DNA of 64,000 nt from Fulverythrobacter ferritrahens (GCF_020539485.1 NZ_JACDXU010000001.1:1054001-1118000), one strand, 5' to 3'; shown: positions 1-8,940, numbered from the stretch's first letter. Notes: a model not told the origin generated them from the sequence alone. Translations and numbers: made by a program.

Positions 1-1107
1 CGCCGTGCGCTGCGCATCCCGCCAATAGCCTTGCGCCACCAACGGCCCGCAATGGACCAGCTCCCCCTCCTCCCCCGGCGCGGTGATGGCGCCATCATCC
101 CCGATCACCAGCACTTCGGCGAAGGGAATCGCCTTGCCCATCGAAGTGGGGTGCGTGTCCACCAGGGCGGGATCGAGAAAGGTGGAACGAAACGCCTCGG
201 TCAGGCCATACATCGGGAACAGCCGCGCCTGCGGGAAGATCGCGCGCAATTTGCGCACCAGAACCACGGTCAGTGCGCCGCCGCTATTGGTCAAGCGGCG
301 TAGCGGGGCGGAGGATTCCTCCGGCCAGTCCTGCTCCACCAATTGCACCCATAAAGGCGGCACGGCGGCCAGAGTTGTCACGCCATGGCGAGCGCAGGCT
401 TTCACTACATCGCGGGCGGTGAGATAATCGATCGGCACCACGCTCGCCCCCGCGCGCCAGGCGGAAAGCAACTGGTTCTGGCCATAGTCGAACGACAGGG
501 GCAGTACGCCTAGCACCACATCATCCGCCCCCAGCCTCAGATAATTCGCCACGCTGACCGCCCCGAGCCACAGATTCGCATGACTCAGCATCACGCCCTT
601 GGGCCTGCCGGTAGAGCCGCTGGTATAAAGGATCGCCGCCAGATCGCCCGGATCGGCGGACGATGGCGCGAGCGCGCCGTCCAGAGCCTCGGCGCCTGCC
701 CAGACCTCCGCCTCCTCGATCAGCGCGCAGCCTGCGGGAACATCGCCTTCGCCAAGGCTGCCGAGGCGAGCGGCATTGCCCACCAGCAGGCTTGCGCCGC
801 TATCGGCCAATATATGCGCCAACTGCGCATGTTTGAGCAGCGGATTGACCGGCACATGCACCAGCCCCGCCCGCGCCGCGGCGAGGGGCAGCAGACAGGT
901 CAGTTCGCCCTTGGCCGCCCAGCTCGCCACGCGCGCGCCCTGTTCGGGCACACGCGCCGCCAGCCACGCGGCGAGCAAAGAGATACGCTCCCTTAAGGCC
1001 TTGTAGGTAAGGACGCCTTGCCTGAGGACGAGCGCCGCCGCATCATCCTGTCCGAACAGGGCAAGATGGTCGAGCGGTCTGGCAATCGGATCGGGGGCGA
1101 CAGGCAT
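1..1107 (-). CDS. Acyl ligase (AMP-forming), exosortase A-associated; C-terminus cut by window start
   Basis: This gene starts at ATG 1107 and runs off the left edge, giving 369 codons of an adenylate-forming enzyme. The AMP-binding P-loop YTSGSTGRPKG lies near residue 160, and a second core motif, MYGLTEAFRST, lies further on. The family activates a carboxylic acid as an acyl-adenylate and passes it to CoA or to a carrier-protein thiol. The divergent partners (GNAT transferase, acyl carrier protein and two hydrolases of the exosortase A type) match the ligase found in XrtA/PEP-CTERM exopolysaccharide loci (TIGR03098 type). I infer that it loads the acyl carrier protein at 2164. A GGAG lies about 7 nt before the start. 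The substrate is unknown, and the C-terminal lid domain is outside the window. Confidence 0.9.
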   Translation of the reverse strand, partial: MPVAPDPIARPLDHLALFGQDDAAALVLRQGVLTYKALRERISLLAAWLAARVPEQGARVASWAAKGELTCLLPLAAARAGLVHVPVNPLLKHAQLAHILADSGASLLVGNAARLGSLGEGDVPAGCALIEEAEVWAGAEALDGALAPSSADPGDLAAILYTSGSTGRPKGVMLSHANLWLGAVSVANYLRLGADDVVLGVLPLSFDYGQNQLLSAWRAGASVVPIDYLTARDVVKACARHGVTTLAAVPPLWVQLVEQDWPEESSAPLRRLTNSGGALTVVLVRKLRAIFPQARLFPMYGLTEAFRSTFLDPALVDTHPTSMGKAIPFAEVLVIGDDGAITAPGEEGELVHCGPLVAQGYWRDAQRTA

Positions 1108-1149
1108 CGGGACTCCGGCAGGAGGCTCCACTAAAGGGGAACCGTTCAG

Positions 1150-2130
1150 GTGATCGCGGTCAGCTATCACAACAGGGTTAATGTCTTGCAACCACCCGGT
1201 TTTGCAAGCGCCGCTCCGTTCGACCGGGCGGAATGGTTCGCCCTGCTCGCAAAGGAAGGCGGGCTAGATCCCTTCATCGCCATGGCCGGAGACGGGCTGC
1301 ATACGCTGGCCCTGCCGCTGATGCGCGAAGGATCGGCGCTGGTACCCCTGGCCAATTGGTACAGTTTCTTCTGGCGGCCACTCGCCACTCCAGGGGCGAA
1401 TCAGCCGGCCCTGATGCAGGCCATCGCCCGCAGACTTGCGGATGAGGCGCGCCGGATCGTACTGTGGCCGCTGCCGGACGAGGATCGCAGCGCCACCATG
1501 CTGGCGGCGGCCTTCCGTTCCGCCTGGTGGATCGTGCTGCGCGAGCCCTGCGACACCAATCACATATTGCGCGTAAGCGGGCGATCCTATGAGGATTATC
1601 TGGGCGGGCGCCCGGGCACATTGCGCACCACGCTGAAGCGCAAGGCGAAGAAGGTGGAGGTGGAAATCCACACGAGCTTCGATCCCGCCGCATGGGCCGC
1701 CTATGAGGCGATCTATGCCGCGAGCTGGAAGCCGGCGGAGGGCAAGCCCGCCATGCTGCGCCGCTTTGCCGAGGAAGAAGGCGCGGCAGGCCGCCTGCGG
1801 CTGGGCATTGCCCGCAGCGAAGGCAAGCCGCTGGCCGCCCAGTTCTGGACCGTTGAGGCCGACACCGCCTTCATTCACAAACTGGCCCATGTGGAAGAGG
1901 CCGGGCCGCTTTCGGCGGGAACCGTGCTGACCGCCGCCCTGTTCGAGCATGTGATCGATCGCGATCAGGTGGAAATGGTCGATTTCGGGACAGGTGACGA
2001 TCCCTATAAGGCGATGTGGATGGAAGAAACGCGGCCGCGCTTCCGGCTGGAGTGCCTGCGCCCGGCCAATCCCGCCAACTGGCCCCGCCTTGCGCGCGCG
2101 GGGTTGCGCAAGCTGCGCGACAGGACTTAA
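1150..2130 (+). CDS. GNAT-type (BioF2-like) acyltransferase, exosortase A locus
   Basis: This 326-residue protein starts at GTG 1150, with GGGGA about 9 nt upstream. The second half (roughly residues 150-300) has the layout of the BioF2-like/FemAB-like acetyltransferase fold (Acetyltransf_6): a basic stretch LKRKAKKVEVE, the segment YAASWKPAEG, and a final VDFGTGDDPYKAMW. Such proteins transfer acyl or aminoacyl groups to sugars or peptides in the cytoplasm. It is divergent from the acyl ligase with only 42 bp between them, so both probably share a promoter region, and it is followed 33 nt later by the acyl carrier protein. I infer that it moves a ligase-activated, carrier-bound acyl group onto a polysaccharide precursor. 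The substrate cannot be read from the sequence. Confidence 0.82.
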   Translation: MIAVSYHNRVNVLQPPGFASAAPFDRAEWFALLAKEGGLDPFIAMAGDGLHTLALPLMREGSALVPLANWYSFFWRPLATPGANQPALMQAIARRLADEARRIVLWPLPDEDRSATMLAAAFRSAWWIVLREPCDTNHILRVSGRSYEDYLGGRPGTLRTTLKRKAKKVEVEIHTSFDPAAWAAYEAIYAASWKPAEGKPAMLRRFAEEEGAAGRLRLGIARSEGKPLAAQFWTVEADTAFIHKLAHVEEAGPLSAGTVLTAALFEHVIDRDQVEMVDFGTGDDPYKAMWMEETRPRFRLECLRPANPANWPRLARAGLRKLRDRT

Positions 2131-2163
2131 AGCCGGGGCCTTCCAGGGCATTGGCCCCAATCG

Positions 2164-2457
2164 ATGAAAGACGCGATGAGCACCGCATCCGAAATTTCCG
2201 GCCAGACCGACACGATCCTGCGCGAAATCCTGTGCGATGTGCTGGGGCTGGACCGCGCGCGCGTGGATGGTTTCACCAGCGATACGGGCCTGTTCGGCCA
2301 TCTGCCGGAACTCGATTCAATGGCAGTGGCCGGGCTTCTTACCGAAATCGAGGATCGGCTGGACATCATCATCGACGATGATGAAATCGACGGCGAAATG
2401 CTGGAAACCTACGGGGCGCTGCTCGCCTTCGTGGGGAACAAGCGCGAAGTCGGCTGA
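2164..2457 (+). CDS. Acyl carrier protein, exosortase A locus
   Basis: A 97-residue acidic carrier protein. The phosphopantetheine attachment site is the serine in LPELDSMAV, followed by the helix VAGLLTEIEDRLDI typical of helix III in carrier proteins. It would hold an acyl chain as a thioester in the cytoplasm. The genes around it (AMP-forming ligase, acyltransferase, two hydrolases) make it a dedicated carrier rather than the fatty-acid-synthesis AcpP, which normally sits with fab genes. Two in-frame ATGs are possible, at 2164 and 2176. Neither has a strong ribosome site, and the first is used here. Only 3 nt separate its stop from the next gene, so the genes are co-transcribed. Confidence 0.9.
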   Translation: MKDAMSTASEISGQTDTILREILCDVLGLDRARVDGFTSDTGLFGHLPELDSMAVAGLLTEIEDRLDIIIDDDEIDGEMLETYGALLAFVGNKREVG

Positions 2458-2460
2458 CCT

Positions 2461-3144
2461 ATGCCGATAGCCGTCTGGCCCACTCCCGATGGCGGCGAGG
2501 AATATGCCCTCGCCTTCGATTCCGGGCGTGCGCGGCGGCTGTTGATCCTGCCCCCTCTGTTCGAGGAGGCGAACAAGGTGCGGCACACGCTGGTGGAGGC
2601 AATGCGGCGGCTGGACCGCATGGGGATCGATTCATTTCTGCCCGATCTTCCCGGCTGTAATGAAAGCCCCGCCCCGCTGGAGCGGCAATGGCTGGCCGGA
2701 TGGCGCGCCGCCGCAATCGCCGCCGCAGGGCATTTTGCGGCAACCCATCTGCTGACTGTGCGGGCTGCCGCCATCCTTGCCCCGCCCGCGCTGTCCGGCT
2801 GGCGCTATGCCCCCACGGGCGGCGCGAATGCACTGCGCGCGATGCTGCGCGCGCGGAGCATCTCCGGGCGCGAATCCGGCATCAACGAAACTGCGGAGGA
2901 TCTGCTTCAGATAGGGCGCGGCGAAGGGCTGGAACTGGCCGGCTATCGCCTGGGCCCCCAAATGGTGCGCGATCTGGAAGCGGCGCGCCTGCCTGACAGT
3001 GGCCGCCTGTCCGACATTCCCCATGCGGCGATCGGCGGCTCCGCACCCTGGCTGCGCGCCGAACCGGGCTTCGATCCCGCACAGGCGGACATGCTGGCGG
3101 GTTTCCTCGCAGTGGAACTGGGCAAAATGGATGAGGGCAAATGA
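2461..3144 (+). CDS. Hydrolase 2, exosortase A system-associated (alpha/beta fold)
   Basis: A 227-residue protein carrying the N-terminal signature of exosortase A-associated hydrolase 2 (TIGR03101 type): LLILPPLFEEANKVR, then DSFLPDLPGCNES. It overlaps hydrolase 1 by 4 nt (ATGA), so the two are translationally coupled. Where an alpha/beta hydrolase should have its GxSxG nucleophile elbow (about residues 95-105), this protein reads HLLTVRAAAIL, with neither serine nor cysteine, and I see no obvious catalytic histidine near the C-terminus. It may be a non-catalytic partner of hydrolase 1, or the family may not use a classical triad. Possible roles are release or editing of the acyl group carried by the upstream carrier protein. 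Confidence 0.8.
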   Translation: MPIAVWPTPDGGEEYALAFDSGRARRLLILPPLFEEANKVRHTLVEAMRRLDRMGIDSFLPDLPGCNESPAPLERQWLAGWRAAAIAAAGHFAATHLLTVRAAAILAPPALSGWRYAPTGGANALRAMLRARSISGRESGINETAEDLLQIGRGEGLELAGYRLGPQMVRDLEAARLPDSGRLSDIPHAAIGGSAPWLRAEPGFDPAQADMLAGFLAVELGKMDEGK

Positions 3145-3929
3145 GCCGCATCCACCTGACTTTCCCATGCGAAAGCGCGCAGCTCTTCGGAACGCTGGAC
3201 GAGGCGGCAGAGGAAGCTCCTGGCAAGGCCGGCCTGCTGATCGTCACCGGCGGGAACGAAACACGTGCCGGGGCCTTTTCCGGGCAGGCCCAGCTCGCCG
3301 CGCAGATCGCAGCGGCAGGCCATCCGGTGTTCCGGTTCGACCGGCGCGGCGTAGGCGATAGCGAGGGGGAAAACGGCGGGTTCCTCCACAGCGCGCCGGA
3401 TATTTCCGCCGCCCTTGCGGCCTTTCGCGCGGCGGCTCCACGGATGGAGCGCGTGGCAGGCTTCGGCAATTGCGACGGGGCAAGCGCCTTGATGCTGGCG
3501 CATGGCGCGGGGCTGGACGCGCTGGCGCTAGCCAATCCGTGGACGATCGAGAATGAGGACGCGCCTCCGCCCCCGCAGGCGATCCGGGCACGCTATTCCA
3601 GCAAATTGCGCGATCCGGCGGAAATCCTGCGGCTGCTGAGCGGCAAGGTTTCCTTCGGCAAGCTGATACGCGGCATCGGGCAGGCATTGCGCCCTGCCCC
3701 GGCGCCGACCAGTCTGGCCCAGCAGGTCGCCGCTGGCCTTGACGGTTTCTTCGGCCCCGCCACGATCCTGCTGGCGGAGCGGGACCGCACTGCCCAGATT
3801 TTCGCGGCGGGCTGGGATCCGGCCGATCCCCGCTTGCGCCACTGCCCCGGCGCCAGCCATGCCTTTGTGGAGGCCCATGCGCGTGAGTGGCTCTCCGCGC
3901 AGTTACTGGAAATGCTGGCGGCCCTTTAG
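3141..3929 (+). CDS. Hydrolase 1, exosortase A system-associated (alpha/beta fold)
   Basis: A 262-residue alpha/beta hydrolase of the exosortase A-associated hydrolase 1 type (TIGR03100). An oxyanion-hole region, LLIVTGGNETRAG, comes first, then FRFDRRGVGDSEG. The nucleophile elbow reads GFGNCDGASA, so the nucleophile is cysteine, as in dienelactone hydrolase. An acidic residue in LLAERDRTA and a histidine in GASHAFVEA complete a plausible Cys-Asp-His triad. It starts inside the stop of hydrolase 2 (ATGA) and is the last gene of this four-gene plus-strand unit; the next gene is convergent, 12 bp away. It probably cleaves a thioester or ester formed by the ligase/carrier pair during exopolysaccharide modification, which is an inference. 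Confidence 0.88.
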   Translation: MSRIHLTFPCESAQLFGTLDEAAEEAPGKAGLLIVTGGNETRAGAFSGQAQLAAQIAAAGHPVFRFDRRGVGDSEGENGGFLHSAPDISAALAAFRAAAPRMERVAGFGNCDGASALMLAHGAGLDALALANPWTIENEDAPPPPQAIRARYSSKLRDPAEILRLLSGKVSFGKLIRGIGQALRPAPAPTSLAQQVAAGLDGFFGPATILLAERDRTAQIFAAGWDPADPRLRHCPGASHAFVEAHAREWLSAQLLEMLAAL

Positions 3930-3941
3930 CTGCTCTCGGCT

Positions 3942-5147
3942 TCAGCCCTTCACGAACAGGCTGGCGAGCTCGACATGGGTGGACCAGCGGAACTGGCCGA
4001 CAGGCCGCAAATCCACCAGGCGATAGCCGCCTTCCACCAGCAGGGCAGCATCGCGCGCCCAGCTTGAGGGATTGCAGCTGACATAAACGATGCGCGGCAC
4101 GGTGCTGCCCGCGATCAGCTTCACCTGTTCGCGCGCGCCGGCGCGCGGCGGATCGAGCACGATCCCGCCAAAGCGGTTCAGCTCGTCCAGCTGCAAGGGA
4201 TTGCGGAACAGGTCGCGATGCAGCGCATGGACCGGGCGCCCGGAAGTGCCGGCAGCCGCCTTGCACGCCAGATGCGCATCGCGCGATGCCTCTGCCGCCA
4301 GCACCTTGGCCGGGCCGGCCAGCGCGAAAGCGAATGTGCCGAGGCCGGAGAACAAATCGGCCACCACCTTCGCACCATCCAGCCATTCCCTGGCACAGGC
4401 GGTGAGCATTTCCTCCCCATCCACAGTCGCCTGCAGGAAGGCACCGGGGGGAAGCGGCACCGAAACCCCGCTCAGCGATATGGTTACGGGCACCGGCTCC
4501 CACCGTGTTTCAGGCCCATAGCCTTCATCCACCGTAAGCCGGGCAAAGCCGCTTTCCCGTGCAAAATCGAACAGGGCTTCCGCATCGGCCAGCCCCTCGA
4601 AACTCAAGCCCTTTAGCCCGCAGGCAATGCCCTGCTCCGCCAGAGTCAGTTCGATATCGGCGGCATATTTGCCCTTCCGCCGCGCCAACAGGCGGCGCAG
4701 CTGGCCGACAGCCTCGAACAATTCAGAGGCCAGCACGGGGCATTCGCTGATGCCCACCATCTTGTGCGATCCCGTCTCGTGAAAGCCGATCAGCGGCCCG
4801 CCGCCGCCATTGATTGCATGAAGGGTCGCCCGGCGGCGGCTGTGCGAAGGCGACAGATGCACGGGGTGCAGGCGTTCCGCCACCAGCCCCCGGCCCTGCG
4901 CATGGGCGGCATTCACCACCCGTTCGGTGACGAATGTAGCCAGCGCCTCCTCGTCCAGATGCTGGAGCTGGCATCCGCCGCAGGTGCCGAAGTGGCGGCA
5001 AGGCGGATCGACATGATGGGGGCCGTGTTCCAGCGTGCCATCAATATGCAGCAGATCGCCCGGCGCGGAAAAGGGCGAGTGGCGGCCACTGGCGGTAACG
5101 CCGTCGCCCTTGGCGGCGATGCGGATAATCTCTTCGGTTTCGGTCAC
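3942..5147 (-). CDS. Class I RNA m5U methyltransferase, TrmA/RlmD/RumA family
   Basis: A 401-residue S-adenosylmethionine-dependent uracil-5 methyltransferase acting on rRNA or tRNA. An iron-sulphur site is suggested by CRHFGTCGGCQLQH plus a later SECPV. The SAM-binding motif is DLFSGLGTFAFALA, then LDPPRAGA, and the catalytic cysteine sits in YVSCNPSSWARD. The start is GTG 5147, which overlaps the stop of the NAD(P)H-hydrate repair gene as GTGA, so the two are coupled. The same reading frame stays open upstream to about 6011, but that stretch is only antisense-type open frame inside the upstream gene. The exact target base (23S U747 or U1939, or tRNA U54) cannot be decided from sequence alone. 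Confidence 0.92.
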   Translation of the reverse strand: MTETEEIIRIAAKGDGVTASGRHSPFSAPGDLLHIDGTLEHGPHHVDPPCRHFGTCGGCQLQHLDEEALATFVTERVVNAAHAQGRGLVAERLHPVHLSPSHSRRRATLHAINGGGGPLIGFHETGSHKMVGISECPVLASELFEAVGQLRRLLARRKGKYAADIELTLAEQGIACGLKGLSFEGLADAEALFDFARESGFARLTVDEGYGPETRWEPVPVTISLSGVSVPLPPGAFLQATVDGEEMLTACAREWLDGAKVVADLFSGLGTFAFALAGPAKVLAAEASRDAHLACKAAAGTSGRPVHALHRDLFRNPLQLDELNRFGGIVLDPPRAGAREQVKLIAGSTVPRIVYVSCNPSSWARDAALLVEGGYRLVDLRPVGQFRWSTHVELASLFVKG

Positions 5148-6532
5148 AGGCAGCGCGCGTAGGCGGCTGGAATATGCGTGACAAGCCCCGATGGCACCAG
5201 CAGCGGCCCGGCGAGCCGCGCGGCCTCCCCATGCAGCCATACTGCCTCGCAGGCGGCGGTGAAGGGATCGGCGCCCGTGGCAAGGCGGCTGGCGGCAATC
5301 CCGGCCAGGACATCGCCTGAACCGGCAACCGACAGCCAGCTCGGTGCAGGCCGTGCCACTTCCACCCGGCCATCGGGCGCGGCAATCAGCGTGTCCGCCC
5401 CCTTGGCGATCACCACCATGCCCGTGCGCCGCGCCAATTCCTGCGCCACGGCGCGCTTGCCCTGCGCGGCAATGTCGAAAGCTACGGCAAGCTGCGTCAG
5501 CTCCCCTTCGTGCGGCGTGGCAAGGATGGGAGAACGGCGCCCGGCCAGCATGGCGGGCGTGAGCGCCACCAGCGCATCGGCATCCAGCAGCAGCGGCACT
5601 TCGCGGGCCAGAACCTCGCCAAGCCGCGCCTGCGCGCCCGCGCCCCGGCCAAGGCCCGGCCCCAACAGCGCGGCGGAAAGACGCGGATCGCCCAGCGCCT
5701 GCGGATCGACTACCAGATCGGGCGGCGTACCCATGGGGGCCTGCGCCGCGGCAAGCCGGACATAGCCCGCTCCGGCGCGCATCGCCGCCTCGCTCGCCAG
5801 CAGAGCCGCGCCCGGCATGGCGCCGGGGATCACGGCCAGCAGACCGCGCGTATATTTGTGGGCATCGGCGGCGGGCGCCTGAAGGTGCGGCTTGCCGAGC
5901 AGATGGGCAACGCCGGGAACCTGCGCCGCGCCGATGGAAACCAGCCTGCGCTCTCCCATCAGGGCAGCGGCGGGCATGGTCCAATGGGCGAATTTCCATG
6001 CGCCGAGACATATGGTCAGGCGGTAATCCGGCAGGTGATCGTTCAGGGCGCGGCCACTGTCGCTTTCCACGCCGCTTGGCAGATCGACAGCGATCCGCAG
6101 CGGATGGCTATCCGCCAATTGCCGCAGCATCTGGAACAATTCGGGGCTCAGCGGCCGGACCAGCCCGCTGCCGAACAGGCAATCGACCAGAACATGGCCG
6201 CGCAGGCCCTCGGCGGAGGGCAGAACCTCGCCCCGATAGGCCGCACGGGCATTGCGCGCGGCATCGGTGCCGGGGGCGAGCGGGGCCACCACCGTCACCG
6301 GCAGGCCGCGCTCGCGCAGGGCCTCGGCAATGACATAGCCGTCCCCGCCATTATTGCCGGGGCCGCACAGTACCGTGACGGATTTGGGCCAGCCGAGCCG
6401 CCAGACCCATTCCGCCGCCCCGCGCCCGGCGATCTGCATCAGCGCATCCACGCTGCTGCCTGCCGCAATCAAAGCCTCCTCCGCATCGCGCATCTGGGCG
6501 ACGGTGAGTATCTGGTCACTCGCCCGGCGCAT
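5144..6532 (-). CDS. nnr: Bifunctional NAD(P)H-hydrate epimerase / ADP-dependent dehydratase
   Basis: A 462-residue fusion enzyme that repairs hydrated, inactive NADH and NADPH. The N-terminal YjeF domain (about residues 1-215) is the epimerase, with VLCGPGNNGGDGYVIAEAL near residue 55. The C-terminal ribokinase-like domain (about 220-460) is the dehydratase, with GAGYVRLA, ATPHEGELTQL, KGADTLIAAP and SVAGSGDVLAG. This two-domain layout is the normal bacterial form. The start overlaps the 3' end of the upstream lipoprotein gene by 17 nt, and its stop overlaps the methyltransferase start, so it is the middle gene of a minus-strand operon that probably begins at ilvD. Confidence 0.96.
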   Translation of the reverse strand: MRRASDQILTVAQMRDAEEALIAAGSSVDALMQIAGRGAAEWVWRLGWPKSVTVLCGPGNNGGDGYVIAEALRERGLPVTVVAPLAPGTDAARNARAAYRGEVLPSAEGLRGHVLVDCLFGSGLVRPLSPELFQMLRQLADSHPLRIAVDLPSGVESDSGRALNDHLPDYRLTICLGAWKFAHWTMPAAALMGERRLVSIGAAQVPGVAHLLGKPHLQAPAADAHKYTRGLLAVIPGAMPGAALLASEAAMRAGAGYVRLAAAQAPMGTPPDLVVDPQALGDPRLSAALLGPGLGRGAGAQARLGEVLAREVPLLLDADALVALTPAMLAGRRSPILATPHEGELTQLAVAFDIAAQGKRAVAQELARRTGMVVIAKGADTLIAAPDGRVEVARPAPSWLSVAGSGDVLAGIAASRLATGADPFTAACEAVWLHGEAARLAGPLLVPSGLVTHIPAAYARCL

Positions 6533-6989
6533 GGGCCTTCACCGTTGCAGGAAAGCGATAGCGGTCATCCGCAACGCGTATGTCGAGCCGACCATCCACC
6601 AGATCGGCCTGTGCCTGTTCGGCCCCGTCCGCAGGTTCCAGCCCGCGCCCGTCGGTCAGCACTGTGAAGCGCCGGAACCCGCCATCGGGATGGCGCACGA
6701 TCAGGATGCGGGCGCCATCGTCGGCCGTGCCCTTCTCCACCTCGCATTCGCGCAGGAACCATTGCGCACCGCCGATGGCGCATTCGATCAACTCGTTGCC
6801 ACTGGCGGAGCGAGTGGGTGCTTCCTTGGCTTCCTCAGCCTTGGCGGGGGATTTCTCCACCGCTTCGGGGGAGCAGGCGGATAAAAGCATCGTCATTGCG
6901 AGCCCGAAGGGTGCGGCAATCCAGGGCCGTTGCGCACAACCGCTCCGGATTGCGTCCGGCGCTCCTCGCAATGACGAATGCGTATCCAT
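6516..6989 (-). CDS. Predicted lipoprotein of unknown function with repeat-encoded signal peptide
   Basis: A 157-residue protein. The start ATG 6989 shares one base with the ilvD stop (TAATG), which argues for translational coupling. Residues about 5-33 are encoded by an 86-bp palindromic repeat (6891-6976). That repeat reads through as RPWIAAPFGLAMTMLLSAC, a basic plus hydrophobic stretch ending in a lipobox-like LSAC, so the repeat appears to form the signal peptide. A shorter form starting at ATG 6896 (MTMLLSAC) would have a hydrophobic segment that looks too short for export. The mature part (EAVEKSPAKAEEAKEAP, then a small domain with two cysteines, ECAIGGAQWFLRECEVEKG) is found in sphingomonads without known function. 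I do not recognise it further. Confidence 0.68.
   Translation of the reverse strand: MDTHSSLRGAPDAIRSGCAQRPWIAAPFGLAMTMLLSACSPEAVEKSPAKAEEAKEAPTRSASGNELIECAIGGAQWFLRECEVEKGTADDGARILIVRHPDGGFRRFTVLTDGRGLEPADGAEQAQADLVDGRLDIRVADDRYRFPATVKAHAPGE
6891..6976. repeat. Dispersed palindromic repeat inside a coding region
   Basis: An 86-bp element with perfect 12-bp terminal arms: CGTCATTGCGAG at 6891-6902 and its reverse complement at 6965-6976. Inner segments GCGGCAATCC and GGATTGCGT also pair. This sequence type (CGTCATTGCGAG...GCGGCAATCC) is a common dispersed repeat of sphingomonads. It normally lies between genes; here it is in frame within the 5' end of the lipoprotein gene. Confidence 0.85.
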
Positions 6990-8845
6990 TACCCCCGCTT
7001 GAGCTGCGAAACGTCGCGCACCGCGCCGCGTGCGGCGCTGGTGGTCATGGCGGCATAGGCCTGCAGCGCCGCCGAAATCTTGCGCGGGCGCGGTTCGGCG
7101 GGTTGCCATGCGGCATCACCCTTGGCCTCCATCTTCGCGCGGCGATGGGCCATTTCTTCATCGCTGACGGCCAGATGGATCGTGCGGCCCGGAATGTCGA
7201 TCTCGATCATGTCGCCCATCTCGACCAGCCCGATGGCGCCGCCTTCCGCCGCTTCGGGCGAGGCATGGCCGATGGACAGGCCCGAGGTGCCGCCAGAGAA
7301 GCGGCCATCGGTGATGAGCGCGCAGGCCTTGCCCAGCCCCTTCGATTTCAGATAGCTGGTCGGATAAAGCATTTCCTGCATGCCCGGCCCGCCCTTGGGC
7401 CCTTCATAGCGGATCACCACCACGTCGCCCGCCTCGACCTGGCCGGTGAGGATCGCGGTCACGGCAGCGTCCTGGCTTTCATAGACCTTGGCCGGGCCGG
7501 AGAATTTCAGGATGGAATCGTCCACGCCCGCCGTCTTCACGATACAGCCTTCCAGCGCGATATTGCCGTAAAGCACGGCAAGGCCGCCGTCCTTGGAGAA
7601 GGCATGTTCGGCCGAGCGGATCACGCCGTTTTCACGGTCAATGTCCAGCTCGTCCCAGCGGCGGTTCTGGCTGAAGGCGGTCTGCGTGGGCACACCACCG
7701 GGAGCGGCCTTGTAGAATTCCTGCACCATCGGATTGTTGGTGAGGCGAATGTCCCAATCGGCCAGCGCATCGCCCAGGGTCGGGCTATGTACGGTCGGCA
7801 GCGCAGTGTGCAGCAGCCCCGCACGATCAAGCTCGCCAAGAATGGCCATGATCCCGCCCGCGCGGTGAACATCTTCCATATGGACGTCGTTCTTGGCCGG
7901 GGCGACCTTGGACAGGCACGGCACCTTGCGGCTCAGCCGATCAATATCGGCCATGGTGAAGTCCACTCCAGCTTCCTGCGCGGCGGCCAGAAGGTGGAGA
8001 ACGGTGTTGGTGGAACCGCCCATGGCGATATCCAGGCTCATCGCGTTTTCGAAGGCTTCGAAGCTGGCGATGGCGCGCGGCAGGACGCTCACGTCGCCCT
8101 CTTCGTAATAGCGCTTGGCGAGCGTCACCACGAGGCGGCCGGCGCGTTCGAACAGCTGCTTGCGATCCGCATGAGTGGCCAGCTGCGAGCCATTGCCCGG
8201 CAGCGAAAGGCCCAGCGCCTCGGTCAGGCAGTTCATCGAATTGGCGGTGAACATGCCCGAGCAGGAACCGCAGGTGGGGCATGCGGAACGCTCGATCTCG
8301 GCCACTTCCTCGTCCGAATAGGCTTCGTCAGCGGCGGCAACCATCGCGTCGATCAGGTCAAGCGCGACTTCCTTGCCCTTCACCACGACCTTGCCCGCTT
8401 CCATCGGCCCGCCCGAAACGAACACGCAGGGAATGTTGAGGCGCATCGCGGCCATCAGCATGCCGGGCGTGATCTTGTCGCAATTGGAGATGCACACCAT
8501 CGCATCGGCGCAATGGGCGTTGACCATATATTCCACGCTGTCCGCGATCAGGTCGCGCGAAGGCAGCGAATAGAGCATGCCGTCATGGCCCATGGCGATG
8601 CCATCATCCACGGCGATGGTGTTGAATTCCTTGGCGATACCGCCCGCCGCATGGATTTCCCCCGCGACCAGCTGGCCAAGGTCTTTCAAATGCACGTGGC
8701 CCGGCACGAACTGGGTGAAGCTGTTCACCACCGCGATGATCGGCTTGCCGAAATCGCTGTCCTTCATTCCGGTGGCACGCCACAGCCCCCTCGCGCCCGC
8801 CATGTTGCGGCCATGGGTGGAAGTGCGGGAACGATAGGCAGGCAT
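6989..8845 (-). CDS. ilvD: Dihydroxy-acid dehydratase
   Basis: A 618-residue iron-sulphur dehydratase for branched-chain amino acid (and pantothenate precursor) synthesis; it converts 2,3-dihydroxy acids to 2-keto acids. Visible family features are the N-terminal [20 protein letters not shown], cluster cysteines in [11 protein letters not shown] and [17 protein letters not shown], and the C-terminal [19 protein letters not shown]. The length is typical. The stop codon overlaps the start of the lipoprotein gene by one base. Upstream lies a 258-bp gap holding a nested palindrome at 8941-9098. No leader-peptide attenuator with runs of Ile, Val or Leu codons is visible in that gap. Confidence 0.98.
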   Translation of the reverse strand: MPAYRSRTSTHGRNMAGARGLWRATGMKDSDFGKPIIAVVNSFTQFVPGHVHLKDLGQLVAGEIHAAGGIAKEFNTIAVDDGIAMGHDGMLYSLPSRDLIADSVEYMVNAHCADAMVCISNCDKITPGMLMAAMRLNIPCVFVSGGPMEAGKVVVKGKEVALDLIDAMVAAADEAYSDEEVAEIERSACPTCGSCSGMFTANSMNCLTEALGLSLPGNGSQLATHADRKQLFERAGRLVVTLAKRYYEEGDVSVLPRAIASFEAFENAMSLDIAMGGSTNTVLHLLAAAQEAGVDFTMADIDRLSRKVPCLSKVAPAKNDVHMEDVHRAGGIMAILGELDRAGLLHTALPTVHSPTLGDALADWDIRLTNNPMVQEFYKAAPGGVPTQTAFSQNRRWDELDIDRENGVIRSAEHAFSKDGGLAVLYGNIALEGCIVKTAGVDDSILKFSGPAKVYESQDAAVTAILTGQVEAGDVVVIRYEGPKGGPGMQEMLYPTSYLKSKGLGKACALITDGRFSGGTSGLSIGHASPEAAEGGAIGLVEMGDMIEIDIPGRTIHLAVSDEEMAHRRAKMEAKGDAAWQPAEPRPRKISAALQAYAAMTTSAARGAVRDVSQLKRG

Positions 8846-8940
8846 GATACAGGCTCCGAAATCAGGTTTGCAGGCGCTCTACTTCAGGTAGCGGGCGAGC
8901 CGAAGAAGAAAATGGACAAAGTGGGGACAGTGCCAATCTT

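Noticed and set aside
3942-6011. A fused methyltransferase of 689 codons
   Set aside because: The upstream 288 codons are a shadow of the NAD(P)H-hydrate repair gene; the GTGA overlap at 5144-5147 fixes the true start.
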